From positions 1 through 12,636 of the forward strand of contig NW_025955729.1 of the NCBI RefSeq assembly GCF_022376445.1: a stretch of 12,636 bases of DNA, written 5' to 3'. Both the position numbers and the translations under genes were made by a program. Position 1 is the first letter of the stretch; each line of letters begins with the position of its first letter. This document shows, piece by piece, positions 9,201-12,636 of this stretch. The notes beneath the pieces are model-generated. The model did not search any database. It was given only the letters and a program-made list of their open reading frames with translations, and was not told the origin of the DNA. The stretch is from Fomitopsis serialis. Lineage: Eukaryota > Basidiomycota > Agaricomycetes > Polyporales > Fomitopsidaceae.

Positions 9201-10316
9201 TCTCCTGAGAAAGCTGTCAATTTTGTCATAGCCATTCTCCAGGATGCATTGAGATCACAAGAGTCCACAGACAGTCAGAGTGAAGATAAACCATTCCAAT
9301 TGATACATAATGACTCTGACAACTTCTTGGCCTTGAGGGAGCAGGGTGCATCCAGGAAGAGGTTGATGGACTCTCCTAAGAACCCATTTGATGATGAAAA
9401 CATTGTCACAAATGCTGGTCTATTCAGTGCTTTCTATTTCAGATTGCGTGCATTCAGAAGTCCTGCTCTTCTGCATACTCCAAAGGAACATGTGCAAACC
9501 ATGTTCAAAGGCCCACAGGAGTTGAGGAACTATGAGCAAGGACTTAAGGATCTCCTGAACAAGAGCCCTAATTTGTTTGGCAATCTAAGTGAGGCTGAGA
9601 AGAGAAACTTTCTCATGCACCATGCCACCTATGGACAAGTGAATAAGCTGGATGATGGCTGGGAAGATGAGCTGTGGGAAGCTGTTAAGCTCACAGATTG
9701 GGAAACTCTGATGTCCAAGAAGCCAGTGGATTTCCAAGAGATCTACAAGAAATGGCTTAAGAAGTCCTGGAGATCCAGTAGTGAAAATGAGCCCAGTCAA
9801 CATCTACAGAAGATGGGCAAATTGACACTATATCTCCTCTGTGCAGACCTCTCTTATACTTGTGCTGTGAAAAAGCCTAGCACTGCAGAAGTGGGAGACA
9901 TGATTGCAAGGATAGACTCAGGAGCTGTAGCTGGACTGAAGACTCTGGGGCTTGTACCTACACAGGGACTCACTGCTCAGATGCTGAGAGACAAAGTCAC
10001 AGAGCAGTTTAGTTGGCTCTTTGAGGAGATAACTGCCAGAGTTTCCAAAGAGGAACTTGACAAGATGCAATTTGATGAGATTGTCTTGGAACACACTCTC
10101 TGCAAAGTTGTGAGGTTCTTGAAACAAGGGGCATATGGTGAATGGGGTATCAGCATGATTGAGAAGAAGAAGAAGAAGAAGAAGACCAAGAAGACCAAGA
10201 AGAGAGGGCTTGAAGAGGCTGAGGAGGGATCTGATGGGGAGGAGAGACCTAGCACTAAAAAGAGTAAGACTGCAAGTGACAAGAGCAAGGGTAAAGGGAA
10301 AGCAGTAGCTAGATGA
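5390..10316 (+). CDS. TET/JBP-like 2OG-Fe(II) dioxygenase gene, nine exons, frame-broken in the catalytic exon
   Basis: One gene can be traced across this span. It starts at ATG 5390 (ACC ATG G context; in-frame stop at 5372-5374 just upstream). Introns seen: 5790-5839, 5940-5988, 6266-6320, 7489-7537, 7690-7744, 7772-7822, 7985-8032 and 8114-8172, all 48-59 bp with GT...AG ends. The first three and last four introns join the flanking frames perfectly; the 7489-7537 junction does not. Order of parts: N-terminal region of unknown fold (about 260 residues), double-stranded beta-helix oxygenase core, acidic Glu/Asp-rich linker, large C-terminal region of unknown fold, Lys-rich tail. TET/JBP enzymes oxidise 5-methylpyrimidines in DNA using 2-oxoglutarate and Fe(II); assignment to that family rests on motif order and resemblance, not on a search. 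The catalytic exon carries several frame changes, so as written the full protein cannot be made. Acting in the nucleus is suggested by the basic tail. Confidence 0.65.
6321..7488 (+). pseudogene. Catalytic exon of the TET/JBP-like oxygenase, disrupted by multiple frameshifts
   Basis: The double-stranded beta-helix signature is visible in pieces. GGDHTDDMDLAAGLSAMVVG carries the HxD iron ligand pair (His 6581-6583, Asp 6587-6589). Next come GRFHLLS, then GVYVDLANIHVVFFSGRLRH with the distal His at 6738-6740 followed by SGTPP, and AYRFVLILYP with the Arg (6798-6800) expected to bind 2-oxoglutarate. Coding-like sequence continues as RPPFPDCTHATLIRDASIIM, QQIMDSITAEIPIS and EKFYNELHVPHAQAVPEIAL. 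To follow it, the frame must change near 6361, 6647, 6678, 6866, 7101, 7265 and 7401; those at 6361, 6647, 6678 and 7401 look like lost single bases, the others like one gained (or two lost). No GT-AG intron explains these changes. Either the enzyme is dead or the local assembly has indel errors. Metal and cosubstrate residues themselves are unchanged. Confidence 0.65.
7538..8113 (+). CDS. Linker exons 5-8, acidic low-complexity region
   Basis: Exon 5 (7538-7689) starts Lys-rich (PKTKKNKATH), changes frame once near 7571, then reads FGKYWLSAHAFQVPKGWQVP and the acidic SSSEDEDDVDMEN. Exon 6 (7745-7771, only 27 bp), exon 7 (7823-7984) and exon 8 (8033-8113) follow, all joined in phase 1 without frame error. 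Exon 7 encodes repeated EHENEPEIEIEIEPEIDLE from GAGATT/GAGCCT units, a simple acidic repeat likely to be disordered. Exon 8 reads VDLAIEALLDEPEANSAQTR. The clean phases of three consecutive introns strongly support these exons. Role probably a flexible linker between the oxygenase core and the C-terminal region. Confidence 0.6.
8173..10316 (+). CDS. Last exon: 714-codon C-terminal region with Lys-rich tail
   Basis: A single uninterrupted frame of 714 full codons runs from the acceptor at 8171-8172 to TGA at 10314-10316. It reads in the same phase as exon 8 (...SQPQ-MKALLKIFNKSQ). I do not recognise a catalytic domain. It is mostly helical-looking and amphipathic, with motifs such as DDFESQAEKLPKYSADIVKA, GRYWHDLSVLGSASEL, NPFDDENIVTNAGLFSAFYF and GWEDELWEAVKLTDWETLM. 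The end is EKKKKKKKTKKTKKR (about 10160-10204), then an acidic patch and KSKGKGKAVAR, typical of nuclear localisation and nucleic-acid contact. The same frame has an ATG at 8166 inside the preceding intron, so an independent start is possible. Codon openness over 2.1 kb with no frame error contrasts sharply with the broken exon 4. Confidence 0.8.
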
Positions 10317-10532
10317 TTGTGTCTGTACTGTGCTGTGTCATCATGTAACAACATCCCAATTGGCAATGTAATTCACAGCTGTTATTGATGCTATATCAGT
10401 ATGCCATGAAGAGCATGGCAACATCATGTAATTGTACTCAACAAGATCTGTTATATATTATCCAAATTTCATTCCTCTGGTGGAAATAGGTCTGTACACA
10501 AAATCATTATCAACAGACCATGAAGTCGGAGG
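10317..10532 (+). other. 3' flank of the oxygenase gene
   Basis: AT-rich sequence after the stop. It contains a short repeated CATCATGTAA (about 10340 and 10422). No canonical AATAAA polyadenylation signal is seen. Presumably 3' UTR followed by repeat-derived sequence. Confidence 0.35.
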
Positions 10533-10560
10533 TAAGTAACATTACTATGCTAAATGGGTA

Positions 10561-10797
10561 GTCATGATGAGCTTTGTACTGCCACTACAACAAAATTTGC
10601 TGATCTCTATTATGGATGGTTGTACTGAATGGGACATATGCAACATATCTAGATTAGAAACAAGTATAAATGCTACAGAGTCATTTGTAATTTTTGCATT
10701 TTGCATTTTCTGGCCTGACTGGTCACTACTAGGGGTGAACCAAATTACTGCAGACTACCTGAAACAAGAGGTTCAGGTGACTGAGTATATGGTTGGT
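10561..10797. repeat. Diverged direct repeat, copy 1
   Basis: It aligns at a constant offset of about 600 bp with 11160-11397. Shared anchors are TACTGAATGGG/TACTGTATGGG, ACATATCTAG, ATTTTGCATTTTCTGG and AAATTACTGYAGACT followed by GAAACAAG. An open frame over part of this copy is not matched in the second copy, so it is treated as non-coding transposon or repeat debris. Confidence 0.75.
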
Positions 10798-11159
10798 ATG
10801 TCATGGATCATGTGACTGGCTACACACAGTGCCCACTGCCCCTTTCTTTGGTGCAACAGAGGCATATATACAAACTCAGTGATCTGTAACTAATATTATC
10901 CAGGAAAATACTCATTCCAGGCAAGTTGTGGGAGGGCTATGGCACATGCAGCATCACAAAGCTCACATTGCCCTAAATGGTGAGAAACCTTCCATATCCA
11001 ATAAAGTGGATGTCCAGTGCTTCATAAATTGCAGATAAATCAGAAGATATTCATAGAGCAGTATGGCATGTTGATGAGGCCTGTGATGTTTACAACAGAT
11101 TACCATATATGGAAGATGAGCGATAATACCATGTACAAGCATTAAATGAGCAGTCCTTG

Positions 11160-11397
11160 CCCATTCTGAGCTCTGTTGTGGTATCATAAAGCATTTTCAT
11201 GATGTCTGACACACATGGCTATACTGTATGGGTTGTGTGCTACATATCTAGGGTGAAAATGAGCAGTTTGAATTCTGCAAAGTCTCTTGTGTTTTTTTTG
11301 TATTTTGCATTTTCTGGCATAACTAGCCACTATTGGGGCACAACAAAATTACTGTAGACTCTATGAAACAAGGGCTACAAGTTGACTATATACTTGC
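11160..11397. repeat. Diverged direct repeat, copy 2
   Basis: Partner of 10561-10797. The stretch TATTTTGCATTTTCTGG near 11301-11317 and AAAATTACTGTAGACT near 11345-11360 are the clearest matches. Direct orientation and the 600 bp offset suggest a local duplication or two insertions of one element. Confidence 0.75.
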
Positions 11398-11460
11398 CAT
11401 ATCTATTTGTGAGTGCTTACTATTCCAAAAAGTGATTGATTATATTGGAGTGCAGTGCTG

Positions 11461-11522
11461 CTGGTTAGGTCACATGCCATGTTCACCACTTTCCATATTG
11501 GGCTCCAAGCTAGACGTTACAG
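11461..11522. repeat. Short direct repeat related to 11656-11724
   Basis: Both copies contain CACATG followed by ATTGGGCTCCAWGCTARRCG and TTACA, about 200 bp apart. A third, weaker match to the start of the 11656 copy (CTGGCTACACACAGTGC) lies near 10816. Likely part of the same composite repeat region that abuts the right-hand oxygenase gene. Confidence 0.6.
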
Positions 11523-11655
11523 GAGCCCCAAGTCCATGGGGAATTGTCAGCCACTGCATTTGTTTGGGTGTGTTGGTGCAAGTCGCGTCATCTGGGAGTC
11601 TGAAATTTGAAACTCAGGTAATGATAGCATAGTAAATGTTACTTATGTCTGCTTA

Positions 11656-11724
11656 TCTGGCCTACAAACAGTCACATGCACTGTGGGAAAAACCTGCCAC
11701 ATTGGGCTCCATGCTAAGCGTTAC
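11656..11724. repeat. Short direct repeat, second copy
   Basis: Second copy of the 11461-11522 repeat, containing CTGGCCTACAAACAGTCACA and ATTGGGCTCCATGCTAAGCG. It lies immediately downstream of the last clear exon of the minus-strand oxygenase gene, so it probably occupies an intron or has displaced the gene's 3' end. Confidence 0.6.
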
Positions 11725-11758
11725 ATTCTCTCCAGTCATAAGAACGATTCCTTCGTAC

Positions 11759-12636
11759 CTCAGGGATCGTAAAAATCACAAATGGCCGTGACGTAGCGGT
11801 ATGACCAAGCCCGCTTCGTGCAGCACAACTCGCCGCCCTCAAATTGCCAACAGCAAGGACGACACAGACAGTGTCGTCCTTGCTGTCTCTGTGGGCGTAG
11901 GTTGCGACATTGATGTTGATGACCAAACCCACAAACGGGTTGACCAGCGACTGCTGGTGGTTAGGGAGGATGCTGGCCGTTGCCTCGAGATGACGGTATA
12001 CGCCTGGAAGAATTGTCTGGACCTACTCAGACAATATTAGCACATTGACAATAATAGTACCGTACTGTACTGAGATTGAGCTTACCTTGGTGTCCATCCA
12101 GCTGAACACGTCGCCAAGAATACACTCCATTGCCTGATAGATGGGCTCATGGACCACCATATCCTTGGACGGATATGGTATCATTTGACGGTAGTTGGTC
12201 CTTGAGCGTCCAAACTTGCTCATCATTTGCGGCGGTACATCTGAAGGTGCGTCATGACCCTGTACAGAAGGCAATGTCAGTTGAGGTCAAGGTCAAACAC
12301 AGTACGAGTATTCCAGACCTTCGTGGCGTGGTGGTTGTACCACAAGAAATGAATGGCTTGGAACTCGTGCTGTGTTTGTGTCGCAGTGTCCACGTCATTC
12401 AAAGGATCGGTATTGAAGCACACGACCAGCCGCTCCGTCAGATCGGCTGCCATAGCTTCCGACATCGAGGTGCAGACCGACGCTACGAGACCGTTGTTCG
12501 CGCCTCTGAATGTCAGCACGTCTCTGTGTGTCATACGTTGTGAGTAATTGCGGCATCGTTGGAGGTAGATAGGACAATACAAGTACCACTGACCTTACAA
12601 GTTCGAGGGGTACTCGCACGTACAAGTCGTCCCTGA
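11759..12636 (-). CDS. Second 2OG-Fe(II) dioxygenase-like protein, partial, frame-broken
   Basis: Minus-strand gene entering from the right edge. Exon pieces: 12636-12599 (possibly RDDLYVRVPLEL before GTAAGG), about 12523-12319 (DVLTFRGANNGLVASVCTSM ... FLWYNHHATK), 12259-12086 (GHDAPSDVPPQMMSKFGRSR ... CILGDVFSWMDTK before GTAAGC), and 12022-11759 (VQTILPGVYRHLEATASILP, then VNPFVGLVININVATYAHRD). The HRD at 11893-11885 matches the HxD iron motif, and its setting (beta strand, HRD, then VCVVLAVG) resembles an oxygenase-like family frequent in Agaricomycete genomes; this is from memory, not a search. After VG the expected strand residues FEGGEL, VLHEAGLVIPLRHGH and FVIF occur in three different frames, implying single-base losses near 11845, 11827 and 11781. 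Together they restore the original frame. The distal His exon is not convincingly present. Substrate unknown. The 12523 junction phase is unresolved. Confidence 0.5.
11850..11886. repeat. Perfect 16 bp inverted repeat with 5 nt loop inside the oxygenase exon
   Basis: Left arm 11850-11865 (ACAGCAAGGACGACAC) and right arm 11871-11886 are exact reverse complements around AGACA. The palindrome begins within the Asp codon of the HRD motif and ends within a few bases of the first apparent base loss. Such a stable hairpin in a catalytic exon is unusual and could promote slippage during replication or sequencing. Confidence 0.92.

Larger units (their letters stand above)
10533..11645. repeat. Distant inverted repeat flanking 1.07 kb of repeat-derived DNA
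   Basis: TAAGTAACATTACTATGCTA at 10533-10552 recurs as its reverse complement at 11625-11645 with one extra base. Chance agreement over 20 bases at this distance is unlikely. It may be the remains of terminal inverted repeats of a non-autonomous DNA element, but I see no clear outer ends or target-site duplication. No transposase is encoded between the arms. Confidence 0.55.

Noticed and set aside
9977..10366. 129-codon minus-strand frame opposite the last exon
   Set aside because: Shadow of the real plus-strand coding sequence; its Phe/Leu-rich part is the complement of the Lys codons.
10564..10815. 83-codon open frame
   Set aside because: It lies in a diverged direct repeat whose second copy does not keep the frame, and has no recognisable motif.
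10561..11397. The two 237 bp direct repeats as LTRs of a retrotransposon
   Set aside because: No TG...CA ends, primer binding site or polypurine tract is visible, and the 360 bp between them encodes nothing retroviral-like.
11333..11632. 99-codon open frame
   Set aside because: It spans two different repeat types with no domain signature and is probably a chance frame.

Overview
This looks like nuclear DNA of a filamentous fungus, most likely an Agaricomycete (basidiomycete). I infer this from many short introns (about 48-63 bp) with GTRAGT-type donors and CAG/TAG acceptors, CTGAY-like branch points, and protein segments resembling oxygenase families expanded in mushrooms. There is no operon logic, ribosome binding site, tRNA or rRNA. 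The species is not identifiable by eye.

Layout. (1) 25-720, minus strand: the 3' part of an intron-containing gene whose last exon encodes a cysteine-rich PHD/RING-like zinc finger. (2) 1203-1512: three copies of a ~102 bp tandem repeat. (3) about 2160-4055: a GC-rich minisatellite, 12 copies of a ~158 bp unit that each carry two hairpins, with two alternating subtypes near the right end. (4) 4056-4560: GC-rich sequence with an imperfect inverted repeat and a pyrimidine tract that could be a promoter. (5) 4563-5374: an AT-richer leader that reads like a string of short introns separated by tiny exon-like pieces. (6) 5390-10316, plus strand: one long nine-exon gene. It has a TET/JBP-like 2-oxoglutarate/Fe(II) dioxygenase core, an acidic linker, and a 714-codon uninterrupted last exon ending in a lysine-rich nuclear-localisation-like tail. 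The catalytic exon is broken by about eight single-base frame changes, while the exons before and after it are clean. (7) 10530-11725: diverged direct and inverted repeats, probably transposon debris. (8) 11759-12636, minus strand: part of a second, different 2OG-Fe(II) dioxygenase-like gene. It keeps an HRD metal motif but appears to have lost three single bases beside a perfect 16 bp hairpin.

Taken together, the window is a repeat-rich accessory region holding two oxygenase-fold genes and a zinc-finger gene. Such combinations fit the TET/JBP and transposon-linked oxygenase families known from basidiomycetes. That link, and any cooperation between the genes, is inference. The catalytic parts of both oxygenases look inactive as read here, unless the frame breaks are assembly errors.
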